Assembly (NCBI GenBank): GCA_034370385.1
Contig: JAXMKZ010000019.1
Location: 49,003 to 113,002 of the forward strand
Direction of reading: 5' to 3'
DNA from: Coriobacteriia bacterium
GTDB lineage: Bacteria; Actinomycetota; Coriobacteriia; Anaerosomatales; PHET01
Length of the DNA stretch: 64,000 nt
The notes under the pieces were generated by a model that had not been told where the DNA came from, did no database searches, and saw only the letters and a program-made list of their open reading frames with translations. The translations under genes were made by a program, and so were the position numbers. Positions 49,725-60,400 of the stretch are shown here, in pieces. Positions within the stretch are counted from its first letter, which is position 1. Each line of letters starts with the position of its first letter.

Positions 49725-52543
49725 GCTTCGCTGTCGGCGCTTTGGTGCGTGCCCGCAATCGGGAGTGGGTTGTCCTTCCGGACTCAACGGACGAACTCCT
49801 CCTGCTCAGGCCCCTCGGTGGCACAGATGAAGAGCGCGCTGGAGTCCTCACTGCCCTTGAGACTGTGGAGCCGGCCACCTTCGGGCTCCCGGACCCGGAC
49901 AAGGCTGGCGATTTCCAATCAGCCAGGTTGTTGCGCGATGCCCTGCGTCTCGGGTTCCGTTCCGGCGCCGGGCCGTTCCGATCGCTTGGCCGCATCGCAT
50001 GCGAGCCCCGGCCCTATCAGCTAGTGCCGCTGCTCATGGCGCTGCGCCAAGACCCCGTTCGTCTGCTCATCGCCGACGACGTCGGTATCGGCAAGACCAT
50101 CGAGGCAGGACTCATCGCCCGAGAGATGCTGGACCAGGGCGAGACCACACGGCTCTCGGTCATCTGCCCTCCGCACCTCGCCGAGCAGTGGAAGCGCGAG
50201 CTGTCCGAGAAGTTCCACATCGATGCCGAGCTCGTGCTGGCCTCGACCGCGCGTCGCTTGGAGCGGGGTCTCGAACACGGCGAGTCGCTCTTCTCCCACT
50301 ATCCCTTCACCGTGGTCTCCCTCGACTTCATCAAGACCGACCAGCACCGTGATTCCTTCCTGCGCGCGGCCCCGGAGCTCATCATCGTGGATGAGGCGCA
50401 CACCTGTGCGTTCGGCGCTCAGGAGCGGGGCAGGATGCAGCGATTCGAGCTGCTTCAGGCCCTGGCAAAGGACCCAAAGCGCCACATTCTGCTCGTGACT
50501 GCCACCCCCCACAGCGGCAAACAGAATGCGTTTCGTTCGCTGCTTGAGCTGCTAGAACCGTCACTCGCGAACATGCCCGACGAACTCACGGGCGCCGAGA
50601 ACTCCATCTATCGACGTGAGCTCGCCAAGTACCTCGTCCAGCGGCGTCGAGGTGACATCCAGCGGTATCTGGAGACCGACACTGCGTTTCCTAAGCGCAA
50701 GGATGCCGAGCTGACCTACGCTCTCTCCCCCGAGTACCACCAGCTCTTCGAGGACGCCGTTGCCTACGCGAAGAACAGCGCCAGCAAGGGCGGTGACGAG
50801 CGCACGAAACGCCTGCGCTGGTGGGCGCTCGTCAGTCTCCTGCGGTCAATCGGGTCCTCGCCGGCCGCTGCGGCCGAGACGCTGCGCAACCGTGCTCCCG
50901 GTCTCGACACGGAGAACGTCGACCAGCTCGATGAGCTGGGTCGCAGCATGGTGCTGGGCTTCGAGGAAGACGAGACCGAGTCCAGCGACGTAGTTCTGGG
51001 TGCGGAGCTCGACGAGAAGGTGGGCTTCAGCAGCTCCGAGCGCAAGCAACTCCGTGAGCTCGCAGACCGTGCCGAGCTGCTCAAGGGAGACAAGGACCCT
51101 AAGCTCACGGGCGTCGTGAAGATAGTGAAAGACCTGCTGAAGGATGGCTTCAACCCAATCGTGTTCTGCTACTACATCCCGACTGCGGAGTACGTGGCCG
51201 AGGAGCTGCGCTCGCGCTTGCCCAAGAAGGTCGCGGTCGAGGCCGTCACCGGAAGGCTCGCACCCGAGGGGCGTGAGGCCCGTATCGAGGAGCTCGCCGA
51301 GCACGAACAGCGCGTCCTGGTCGCCACCGACTGCCTGAGCGAGGGAGTGAACCTCCAGAACGTCTTCGACGCCGTCGTCCACTACGACATGTCGTGGAAT
51401 CCCACCACCCACGAACAGCGCGAGGGCCGGGTAGACCGCTTTGGCCAGCTCAACCCCGAGGTTCGGGTGGTCACCTATTTCGGCAAGGACAACCCGATAG
51501 ACGGAATCGTGTTGAACGTCCTGATTCGCAAGCACAAGGCGATCCGAAATGCGCTAGGAGTCTCGGTCCCGGTTCCCGCGGGGTCCGAGACGGTGGTCGA
51601 GGCGATCTTCGAGGGACTCGTCATCCGCGAGGCGAGTGGTGCGAGAGGCGAGCAGCTCCAGCTCGACATGGCGGAGTTCATCAAGCCCAAGCAGATGCAG
51701 CTCGATGCCGAGTGGGACGCAGCCGAAAACCGCGAGAAGCGCTCGCGCACCGTCTTCGCGCAGGAAACCATCAAGCCGGATGAGGTCGCGGCTAGGCTCG
51801 CAGAGGTGGTCGAGCAACTTGGCTCCCAAGTGGAGGTTCGCGAGTTTGTGATTGCTGCGCTCAAGGCAGCGGGCGCGCGAGTGAGTGGTGTGGGCGTGCT
51901 CGCGGTTGACCTTCGCGAAGCGAGAGTCGACCTCCGCGACCTCATCGGTCGCGAGAGGAAGAGCCTCGAGATCGCCTTCGAGCCCTCCGCGAAGCCGGAG
52001 CAGATCTACCTTCATCGCACGCACCCAATCGTCGAAGCCATCGCCACATGGGTGCTCGACACCGCGCTGGACGATATTGCGGTTGGGCCTGCGCAAAGGG
52101 CTGGCGTCATGCGCACGGATGCGGTCTCGGTGCGAACTACGCTTCTGCTCACGCGCTATAGATTCTCAGTCGATGCGAAGCGCGGTGATGCCGAGCGTCG
52201 CCTTCTTGCAGAAAGCTCAGGCATGCTCGCATTCCGAGGCTCACCGACATCTCCAGAATGGCTCGGCGCAGATGAGATCGCCGCACTACTGAAGGCACGG
52301 CCATCCGGCAACGTGGTTGGCGCGAGTGAGTCGATCCGCAAAGTGCTGGACGCCTACCCGGGACAGCTTGCCGCCTTCGTGGATTCCGACGCAGGGGTGC
52401 GGGCGACGGCGCTGGAGTCGGAATACCGCGAGATGCGTGAGGCCGCACGCCTGAAGGGCGTGAGCTATCGAGTGACCCATCTGCCACCAGACGTTCTAGG
52501 CGTCTACGTGTTCGTCCCGCAGACCGCCGGACAGGTGAGCTGA
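49721..52543 (+). CDS. SNF2-family helicase (DrmD/RapA-like)
   Basis: GTG at 49721 overlaps the previous stop; 940 residues. Motif I DDVGIGKTIEAGL (K125), DEAH in IIVDEAHTCAF (D224), TATPHSGK (motif III), and the C-terminal helicase half NPIVFCYYIPTAEYVAEEL, ATDCLSEGVNLQN and HEQREGRVDRFGQ (~R566). The N-terminal ~80 residues form a small beta-rich lead-in, and ~300 residues follow the helicase core. A SNF2 helicase next to an adenine methyltransferase is the drmD-drmMI arrangement of class 1 DISARM. It presumably translocates on duplex DNA. The stop is two bases before the methyltransferase ATG. Confidence 0.9.
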   Translation: MSFAVGALVRARNREWVVLPDSTDELLLLRPLGGTDEERAGVLTALETVEPATFGLPDPDKAGDFQSARLLRDALRLGFRSGAGPFRSLGRIACEPRPYQLVPLLMALRQDPVRLLIADDVGIGKTIEAGLIAREMLDQGETTRLSVICPPHLAEQWKRELSEKFHIDAELVLASTARRLERGLEHGESLFSHYPFTVVSLDFIKTDQHRDSFLRAAPELIIVDEAHTCAFGAQERGRMQRFELLQALAKDPKRHILLVTATPHSGKQNAFRSLLELLEPSLANMPDELTGAENSIYRRELAKYLVQRRRGDIQRYLETDTAFPKRKDAELTYALSPEYHQLFEDAVAYAKNSASKGGDERTKRLRWWALVSLLRSIGSSPAAAAETLRNRAPGLDTENVDQLDELGRSMVLGFEEDETESSDVVLGAELDEKVGFSSSERKQLRELADRAELLKGDKDPKLTGVVKIVKDLLKDGFNPIVFCYYIPTAEYVAEELRSRLPKKVAVEAVTGRLAPEGREARIEELAEHEQRVLVATDCLSEGVNLQNVFDAVVHYDMSWNPTTHEQREGRVDRFGQLNPEVRVVTYFGKDNPIDGIVLNVLIRKHKAIRNALGVSVPVPAGSETVVEAIFEGLVIREASGARGEQLQLDMAEFIKPKQMQLDAEWDAAENREKRSRTVFAQETIKPDEVAARLAEVVEQLGSQVEVREFVIAALKAAGARVSGVGVLAVDLREARVDLRDLIGRERKSLEIAFEPSAKPEQIYLHRTHPIVEAIATWVLDTALDDIAVGPAQRAGVMRTDAVSVRTTLLLTRYRFSVDAKRGDAERRLLAESSGMLAFRGSPTSPEWLGADEIAALLKARPSGNVVGASESIRKVLDAYPGQLAAFVDSDAGVRATALESEYREMREAARLKGVSYRVTHLPPDVLGVYVFVPQTAGQVS

Positions 52544-52545
52544 CC

Positions 52546-55500
52546 ATGGCCCGGACGCAGAGCACATTCAGCACTGTTCGCACTGAAGGCTCGCTCCTGC
52601 CGGCAGACTTCCTCCAGCGTCTGCTGACACCGAAGTCGGACATCGAAGGGCTTCGTTCCGAGGACTACCACCTTGTGGGGCGCGAACGGATTGATGACGC
52701 GGCCAGCCGTTCATGGCTCAGGCTTGTAGGGGCCTGGTCCGCATTCCGCGGCCAACTCCAGCGTCTGTCTACCGACGACACTGCAACCACTATTACGCGC
52801 GAGAAGTGGCTCTACGTGCTCTTTTCCGAACTCAACTACGGTCGTTTGGAGGCAGCCAGGGGCATCACCGCCGAGGGCAAGCCGTATCCTGTCTCTCATC
52901 TTTCCGGGAGCGTGCCGCTGCACCTCGTAGGCGCGAATATCGACCTCGACAAGCGCACGAAGGGGGCTGCTGGAGCTGCAACGATGAGCCCCCATGGTCT
53001 CGTCCAGGAGCTGCTCAATCGCTCTGATGGCTACCTCTGGGGCGTTGTCTCGAACGGTCGGATCCTGCGCGTCCTTCGGGACAACGCAGCCATGACGCGA
53101 CAGGCGTTCGTGGAGTTCGATTTGGAGGCGATGCTCGAGGGCCAGGAGTATCACGACTTCGTGTTGCTCTGGATGCTGCTCCACCAGTCGCGCCTCGAGG
53201 GGGAGCGACCCGAAGAGTGTTGGCTTGAGAAGTGGGTTGCGACCAACCGCTCCCAGGGCACGCGCGCACTGGACGCATTGCGCGGCGGCGTGGAAGCCGC
53301 CATCACAGCGTTGGGCACTGGACTGGTCTCGCACCGAGGCAACAGCAACCTGAAGACCGCCCTGCGTGATGGCGATCTCGACAAACACGACCTCTACCGG
53401 CAAGTCCTCCGCGTCGTCTATCGCCTGATTTTCCTCTTTGCGACAGAGGACCGCGAGCTGGTCTTCTCCCCCGGGGCGACACGAGAAGCGAAAGACCGCT
53501 ATCTCAAGTACTACTCAGTGTCTCGCCTTCGCCGACTCGCAGAACGCAGGCGAGGCGACGGACAGTCCGACCTATGGCAACAGCTCCTGCTCACATTCGA
53601 GCTGTTCGCCACGGGCGAGGGTGAAAGCTCGCTGGGCGTGCCCTTCGTCGGAGGGCTATTCCGAGACAACGATCCGCTGCTGGCGAATTCGCAAGTGTCG
53701 AACCTTCATCTACTGGAGGCCATCCGTGCCCTTACCTCGGTTCTCGACGGCAAGGCGCGGCGCCGTGTGGACTACCGGAATCTCGGGGCGGAGGAGCTTG
53801 GCAGCGTCTACGAATCGCTTCTTGAACAGCACCCGAACCTCAACCTAGAGACGGGCTCGTTTGAACTCGGGACTGCTGCCGGATCTGAGCGCAAGACCAC
53901 GGGCAGCTACTACACGCCGAGCTCGCTTATCGGCTTGCTACTCGACTCCGCTCTGGAGCCCGTGCTCGAGGAGCGAATCGAGACAGCGCGCAAGGAAAAG
54001 CGTGACGTCGAGGAGGCCATTCTTGACCTTAAGGTGTGCGATCCAGCATGCGGCTCCGGGCATTTCCTCATCGCCGCCGCGCATCGAATCGCTCGGGAGC
54101 TCGCCAAGGTTCGGACCGGCGATGACGAGCCTTCACCCTCTGCCCAGCGCCATGCGCTGCGCGACGTAGTCTCGCGCTGCATCTACGGTGTGGACATTAA
54201 CCCGATGGCGGTTGAGCTCGCCAAGGTGGGGCTCTGGCTTGAGGCTATCGAGCCCGGAAAACCGCTATCGTTTCTCGATCATCACCTCAAGCAGGGCAAC
54301 TCGCTTCTAGGTGCTACACCGGCGTTGATTGATATGGGGATTCCGGACGAGGCCTTCGTGCCCATCGAAGGTGACGACAAGAAGATCGCTTCCTCGTACA
54401 AGGCACGCAACAAGTCGGCACGTGGCGGTCAGATGGATCTACTCGCGGCAGAGGAGCCGAGTGACTATGGAGCGCGGCTCGCTGACGATCTAGCACGCAT
54501 CGATGCTATGTCCGACGAGACACCGGAGCGGCTAGCGGACAAGGAGTCGGCCTTCAGCGCATTCTCACGGTCCGCACTGTACTCGGACTCGAAGCTCGTG
54601 GCTGATGCCTACTGTGCCGCCTTCGTGTGGCCTGCTGCCACTGGCGCGCCGGCTCCGATTACGCAGGGCGTTCTTGAAGGACTCCGCGGCGGCACTAACC
54701 CGCTCAGCGCGGATTCGAGCACTACCGTGGCGGCGCTCGCCGACGTGTACGAGTGGTTCCACTGGCACCTGCAGTTTCCCGACGTATTCCTCACATCGGC
54801 ACGCTATTCATCGGCTTTCCCTGATGGCTGGGCTGGAGGGTTTGACTGTGTTCTCAGCAACCCGCCATGGGAGCAGATGGAGGTTGACGAGAAGGAGTAT
54901 TTCGCCGAGCGCGAGCCTCGGATCGCTGGAGCGCGTAACTCGCATGCCCGCAAGCAGCTGATAGCGAAGCTGTCGACGGAAGACCCATCGCTGATCGAGG
55001 CGTTCGTGGCGGAACGCCGGCGTGTGGCGGGGGCAGTTCATTTTGCGAGGGCTTCGGGGCGCTTTCCGCTTTCGGCAATGGGCAGACCCAACACGTATCG
55101 ACTGTTTGCGGAGGCGATGACCTCGATAGCCGGCGGCGACGGCCGTATCGGCTGCGTACTGCCCACGAGCATTGCCACAGACGACATGACGAAGGTGTTC
55201 TTCGGAGCTCAGGTGGCGTTGGGAACTCTCGTGAGCCTCTATGACTTCGAGAACAAGCGACGAATCTTCCCTGCGGTGGGCACCGTCTTCCACTTCTGCC
55301 TTCTCACGATGACGGGTGGAGCACGACGAGACCAGCCCGCCGAGTTCGCATTCAACCTACTGGCGGTGCAGCAAGTCCGGGATAGCGACCGTGTGTATCG
55401 GCTGTCCGCCGGTGAAGTCGCTTTGGTGAATCCCCTGACGCGGACCGCCCCGATGTTCGCGAGTCGCGACGACGCCGACGTTGCGTTACGCATCTACTCG

Positions 55501-56466
55501 TCCGTCGACGCCCTCAATGCAAGCCCGCAAGAGCCCGGTGGCGCTTGGAGCATTCGTCTGCGCCAGGGTCTGTTCAACATGGCTACCGACTCGGGGCTGT
55601 TCAGAGTGCTGGAGGACCTCGAGGCAGCGGGCTACCAGCGGCACTCGAATCGCTTCGAACTCGAAGATGCCCTTCTGCTTCCACTCTATGAAGCGAAGCT
55701 GTTCACTCAGTATGATTATCGATTCGGGACCTTCGAAGGGATTCCGGCTAGCAAACGATTCGGCGTGAAGGCGGCGCCCGATCGCGTGGATGGGTGCCGT
55801 CACGGAGATGCATCGTTCGCGGTGATGCCCCGCTACTGGGTCTCAAGCGAGGCGGTGCAAGGGCGTGTGGGCGATGAATGGGAATACGAGTGGATGCTCG
55901 CCTGGAGGAACGTCACCCGGGGTCAGGCGAGCGCAAGGTCCCTAATTGTGGGGGTCATCCCCATGGTCGGAGTGGGCCATTCGGCGCCCGTCATTTTCCC
56001 TCGCCAGCCGCCGGCTCTGATTGCCGGGCTCGTGGCGATGCTGAACTCCTTCGTTGTGGACTACGCGGCGCGACTGAAGCTCGCTGGTCCCAATCTCACA
56101 TTCGGGATCCTGAACCAGCTACCGGTGCTGCCTCCGCAGGCCTTGATCGATCGAGGTGATGCGCGTTTCGGGCCCAAGTGGTTCGCGGAGCGCGTTCTCG
56201 AGTTGGTCTACACCTCAGCAGAGATGGAGCCGTTCGCGCGCGACTTGGCCTATGAGGGAGAGCCCTTTGCCTGGGACGAGGCGCGCCGGTTCGAACTTCG
56301 ATGTCAGATTGACGCTGCGGTGTTCCATCTCTACGGCGTAGCACTCGCGGATGTCGAGCACATCATGGACACCTTCACGGTCATCAGGGCTGCCGAAGCA
56401 GCGCGCTTCGGCGGCTACCGCACGAAGCACCGTATTCTCGAGTTGTTCGACGAGTACTCCAATTAG
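52546..56466 (+). CDS. Large N6-adenine DNA methyltransferase (PglX/DrmMI/Eco57I-like)
   Basis: This 1306-residue protein has SAM motif I DPACGSGHFLIAAAHR (D499) and the catalytic NPPW (N772) in FDCVLSNPPWEQMEVDEKEY, the gamma-class order of Eco57I, PglX and DrmMI. KTTGSYYTPSSLIGLLLD precedes motif I. The N-terminal ~480 residues resemble the helical region of these large enzymes; no PD-(D/E)XK motif is evident there, so it looks like a methyltransferase without its own nuclease. The last ~250 residues (LPVLPPQALIDRG, GEPFAWDEARRFELRCQID) fit a target-recognition domain. It would mark self DNA for the helicase/nuclease partners. Confidence 0.9.
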   Translation: MARTQSTFSTVRTEGSLLPADFLQRLLTPKSDIEGLRSEDYHLVGRERIDDAASRSWLRLVGAWSAFRGQLQRLSTDDTATTITREKWLYVLFSELNYGRLEAARGITAEGKPYPVSHLSGSVPLHLVGANIDLDKRTKGAAGAATMSPHGLVQELLNRSDGYLWGVVSNGRILRVLRDNAAMTRQAFVEFDLEAMLEGQEYHDFVLLWMLLHQSRLEGERPEECWLEKWVATNRSQGTRALDALRGGVEAAITALGTGLVSHRGNSNLKTALRDGDLDKHDLYRQVLRVVYRLIFLFATEDRELVFSPGATREAKDRYLKYYSVSRLRRLAERRRGDGQSDLWQQLLLTFELFATGEGESSLGVPFVGGLFRDNDPLLANSQVSNLHLLEAIRALTSVLDGKARRRVDYRNLGAEELGSVYESLLEQHPNLNLETGSFELGTAAGSERKTTGSYYTPSSLIGLLLDSALEPVLEERIETARKEKRDVEEAILDLKVCDPACGSGHFLIAAAHRIARELAKVRTGDDEPSPSAQRHALRDVVSRCIYGVDINPMAVELAKVGLWLEAIEPGKPLSFLDHHLKQGNSLLGATPALIDMGIPDEAFVPIEGDDKKIASSYKARNKSARGGQMDLLAAEEPSDYGARLADDLARIDAMSDETPERLADKESAFSAFSRSALYSDSKLVADAYCAAFVWPAATGAPAPITQGVLEGLRGGTNPLSADSSTTVAALADVYEWFHWHLQFPDVFLTSARYSSAFPDGWAGGFDCVLSNPPWEQMEVDEKEYFAEREPRIAGARNSHARKQLIAKLSTEDPSLIEAFVAERRRVAGAVHFARASGRFPLSAMGRPNTYRLFAEAMTSIAGGDGRIGCVLPTSIATDDMTKVFFGAQVALGTLVSLYDFENKRRIFPAVGTVFHFCLLTMTGGARRDQPAEFAFNLLAVQQVRDSDRVYRLSAGEVALVNPLTRTAPMFASRDDADVALRIYSSVDALNASPQEPGGAWSIRLRQGLFNMATDSGLFRVLEDLEAAGYQRHSNRFELEDALLLPLYEAKLFTQYDYRFGTFEGIPASKRFGVKAAPDRVDGCRHGDASFAVMPRYWVSSEAVQGRVGDEWEYEWMLAWRNVTRGQASARSLIVGVIPMVGVGHSAPVIFPRQPPALIAGLVAMLNSFVVDYAARLKLAGPNLTFGILNQLPVLPPQALIDRGDARFGPKWFAERVLELVYTSAEMEPFARDLAYEGEPFAWDEARRFELRCQIDAAVFHLYGVALADVEHIMDTFTVIRAAEAARFGGYRTKHRILELFDEYSN

Positions 56467-56497
56467 CGGAAGAGTGCAGCAGCGCCCCGGAGGCCAT

Positions 56498-57424
56498 ATG
56501 CCAGCAGTTTGGTGGGTCAATCAAACAGAGCCGCAGTACTCCATCGACTTGAAACGGGGCTACCGTTGGTCCCCATCGAAGACGAAGTCCGGTGGAGTCC
56601 GTGAGGCATGGCGCTGCCTCGAAGACATGGTCCCGGGCGACATTTGGATTAGCTGGGAACGACAGTCCATCGTCGCGCTAGGGGTGGTTACGGCGGAGCC
56701 TGAGTCAGCGCCGTGGCCGGCTGATCAGGATGACCGAAGCGACTGGCCCGGAGCAGGCGGTATCCGAGTTCATTCTGAGAATGTGCCGCTGGACAAACCC
56801 ATTCGCGCCGACGAGATTCCCGCTGCCTGGAAGCGCGCGGCGGGACCGTTTCGCGCGAACCTCTGGGTGAAGCTGTCTTCGGTCGAAGCCGTCGTTCCAG
56901 AGGCTGCCGATGAGCTTCGTAAGATGTTCGTCGACCGATGGCCCGTGGGTTCCCCGTGGGGCGTCGACGCGCCGCCCGCCAGCTCGCCACGCGCCACGCG
57001 CTATTGGATAAACATCCATACGCCCGAGACTTGGGAGCGGTTCAGCGTGGGCGACATCGAGGTAGCCAGTTCACTGACCAAGGGAAGATCCATCGCCCGT
57101 GGTGACATCTTCATCAATTTCGTGACTGGCGATGGTGGGCGGTGGGTCTCCGCTGAGGAGATTGTCTCGGACGCTCGCCCGGCCCGTTCGAGGCCCTACG
57201 CGGGATATGACTCTCAGTGGGAATGGGCGGTGCGACCACTTACGGCTCGGCTGTCACTGCATGATGGCATTGTGACAAGGAAGACCGTCTCCAAACTCGA
57301 GATGTTCCGAGGGCACGAGGCGAACTGGGGAGTGCGCGTCCGACGCTCGGGAGTTGAAATACCCGAGTGCGACGCAGAGTTGATCATTGGGTGGATAGAT
57401 GCCGTATCTGAGAGGATGAGCTAA
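56498..57424 (+). CDS. Protein with two EVE/PUA-like domains
   Basis: ATG at 56498 with GGAGG; 308 residues. The first half reads PAVWWVNQTEPQYSIDLKRG, then GDIWISWERQSIVALGVVT, like EVE-domain proteins (WW/WxVNxxxPxxY near the start and GD-(x)-aromatic later). The second half repeats the layout: TRYWINIHTPETWERFSVG and RGDIFINFVTGDGGRWVSAEEIV. EVE and related PUA-like domains read modified bases and often accompany McrB-type GTPases in type IV restriction. It overlaps the mcrB-like start by one base. The match is from short motifs only; the second domain is less certain. Confidence 0.6.
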   Translation: MPAVWWVNQTEPQYSIDLKRGYRWSPSKTKSGGVREAWRCLEDMVPGDIWISWERQSIVALGVVTAEPESAPWPADQDDRSDWPGAGGIRVHSENVPLDKPIRADEIPAAWKRAAGPFRANLWVKLSSVEAVVPEAADELRKMFVDRWPVGSPWGVDAPPASSPRATRYWINIHTPETWERFSVGDIEVASSLTKGRSIARGDIFINFVTGDGGRWVSAEEIVSDARPARSRPYAGYDSQWEWAVRPLTARLSLHDGIVTRKTVSKLEMFRGHEANWGVRVRRSGVEIPECDAELIIGWIDAVSERMS

Positions 57425-60400
57425 TGGCCAGACTCGCGCGAGATGGCGCTGACAAGGTCTACGCGGTTGCGGAGCGCTTTCGAGTGGGCGCGCTTGAGTC
57501 CGATGGGTCGGTGCTGACGCCGGGCAGGGCCGTTTGGACCGCAGCGTCGCTGGACGAGATACGTGAACGCTTCACGATCAACTGGGATGGCGGCGAGGAC
57601 TCCTTCATGGAGAAGCTGAAGCGCCAGCTCGAGGGCGCCGATGATGATGTGATCCAGCTGATGGTCGAGGCGTTTCTCATGCACGTGCTCGTCACCGTGA
57701 GCATCGGCGGGGCGAAGAAGCGCGAGACTATCCATGAGATTCTGGGGTGGATGAAGGATCCGTGCGAATTGCCGCCAGAGGTCGATGCCGCACTCGACTA
57801 CGGCTTGGCGGGCACTGGAACGTTCTTCAACAGGGGCCGCGACCGCCAGATCCGGTTCATTATCGAGGCGATGCGCGCATGGAAGGCGCTCCCCGAGGAG
57901 GCTCGCGCTGCCGCGTCGGAGGACCCTTGGGCGTTCAAAGACCAGGTCTGCTCGATAGAGGTGAACAGCGCCTGGATGCAGCGCAGCGCCCTGCTCCACC
58001 TTCTCTTCCCCGAGACCTTCGAGCGCTCGTTGTCGCGTGAAGACAAGGCGCAGATAGTCTCTGCATTCGCCGATCTCATCGGCGGCGCGGAGCGTGCGAA
58101 GGAGCTCGACGAGGACCAAGCACTTCTGGCCATTCGCGAGGTTCTCAGCACGCAGTACGGGCCGGACTTCGACTACTACGACACGCCCGAGGTGTTCGCG
58201 CGCTGGCACGAAGCTGAGCCGACGACCGAGGTGCCGTTCCTGGACAGGGTCCTCACCGCCTATCCGGGCTGGACTGGGTTCTCGGACCCGCGCTTCATCA
58301 AGGACGAGGTCAACTACAAGCGCGTTGCGTCGGAGAACGCGCAGGCACTGCTCGGCGCGGAACCGCTACGAGGGCTCATCGACGCGGGGCAATTCACGGA
58401 AGTCATCTCCCGCGTGGAGAAGGTCGGCCAGTCAACCAATCTGCTGTGGCTTCAGGTTCCCAAGGACGGTGACCTCTCGCTGCTCTATCGGCAGGGGCTT
58501 GACCAGTCTGAGTTCGCAGAGCAGCTCTATGACCTACTACATGGCGAGGGTGAAAGCCCCACCAGGCTCGGACGCTTCACCGACTACACCACTGCTCGGG
58601 GTCTGCCGACCAAGTGGGCCCTTCCCACCTATCTGCTGATGCTGCTCCACCCGGAGACTGACTTCTTCGTAAAACCACGAGCCACCAAGTGGTTCCTAGA
58701 TGAGGTCGATGCTGGATTCGACTTGAGCTCCAAGGCATCGGGAGAGGTCTACGCGAGGATTCTCGAAGAGGTCGGCGCGCTGCGAGAGGCGCTTGCCGCT
58801 TATGAGCCGCAGTCGACGGTCGATGTGCAGGGATACATCTGGGTGGCGTTCCGCACTCCGCCAAACGCGGCCGCCGGAGTCGATGATCCCGATCCGCGCA
58901 CTCTCGCAGCGCCGTTTTCCCGCTTCTTCCTGGACTGGGAGACCGCGTGGTGGGCCTTCGACATCGCGAGAGATGGGCTGGTGCGTGCTGGGGTCGCTGG
59001 CCCTGATGACGACCGCCTGGCCGCGACGATGCCCGAGGGCCGACGAATCCACATTGACGTTGGAAGCTGGCTCCTATTTGGTCTCGGCAACGAGCGCTCA
59101 AAGGATCAGCAGATCGTCTTCCCGCTCACGAAGGACTCCGACCTCTACCAGATTGCCGGCGGCGGGACCGGATTTGCCGCTGACTCGAATGTGACCCTCG
59201 GCTGTCTTCCCCTCGCCGACGCGCGCGAAAGCGTGGATGCGCTCCACGCGGCGATGGAGCCGGCGCTGGATTCCGCGAAGATACTCTTTGAAGGCCATGT
59301 GCGCTCGCCCTACCGCGTTTACAGTCGGCCTGAGCTTGCCGAAGCCATATTCGATGATGAGAAGCGAGTGAGACTCTTGAGCGAAGGAATCGCAGCGCCC
59401 GAGCAATCATCTGTCTATGACCACATCGCCGCGGAGGGCTTTCACTTCCCCGACTGGTTGGTTACCGACTATGTGTTGTCGCTTGCGACCAAGCCATTCG
59501 TGATCCTCTCTGGCATTTCGGGCACGGGAAAGACGAAGATGGCGCAGCTCGTGAGCGCGCACGTCGCCCCCGCGTCGGTTCAAGATGTCGTGATCGCCCC
59601 GGATGCCGCAGGAGCGGCGCCCGGAGCCGTGCGGGTCGAGGTTCAGCGCAGCGCCTTCGAATACCGGAGGCTGACGATTCCCTTCGCGTTGGTCGAGGGA
59701 TTCACCGTCCCGGCTCCCAACACACCGCCGACCGACTTCGTGGTGCACGCCGGTGGCCAGCGTTGGGATGCGCGACTCTACGTTCATCCGTCCGGCAGGA
59801 ACGTGCAGGTTCACATGAAGCCGGAACTCCACGACTGGTTCCAGGCCAACGCGAGGCGGGGCGACTACTTGGAACTTCGACTGCTACCCTCCGAGGGCAT
59901 CCCCGACTTCGAGCTGGAGCTGGCCATCGTCGCGACGGAGCGTCGGAGTGAGCTCGTTCCTTCGCAGCGGATCGCGTTCCTGTCTGTCCGCCCGGACTGG
60001 ACCGATAACCGGGCGCTTCTCGGCTACTACAATCCGCTCACGCAGAAGTACCAGACGACTGAACTACTGCGGCTCCTGCTTCGTGCGCAGGCGAATCCCG
60101 ATGAGCCGCACTTCGTCATCCTCGACGAAATGAACCTCGCCAAGGTGGAGTACTACTTCTCGGACTTCCTCTCCGCGGTCGAGGCCGATTCGGAGCTGGT
60201 GCTTCATGACGCCGGAGAGGACCTGATTCTCGAGACCCTCGATGGAATCAGCGTTCCGCAAAGGCTGCGCGTGCCCACGAATGTAGTCTTCACCGGGACC
60301 GTCAACGTCGACGAGACAACCTACATGTTCAGCCCCAAGGTTCTGGACCGGGCGAACACGCTTGAGTTCAATGCGGTGGACTTGGTTTCGTATGGTTTGG

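Noticed and set aside
44550..56466. A complete DISARM system
   Set aside because: No PLD-domain DrmC and no separate DrmA/DrmB pair; the helicase and DUF1998 are in one protein with a nuclease tail.
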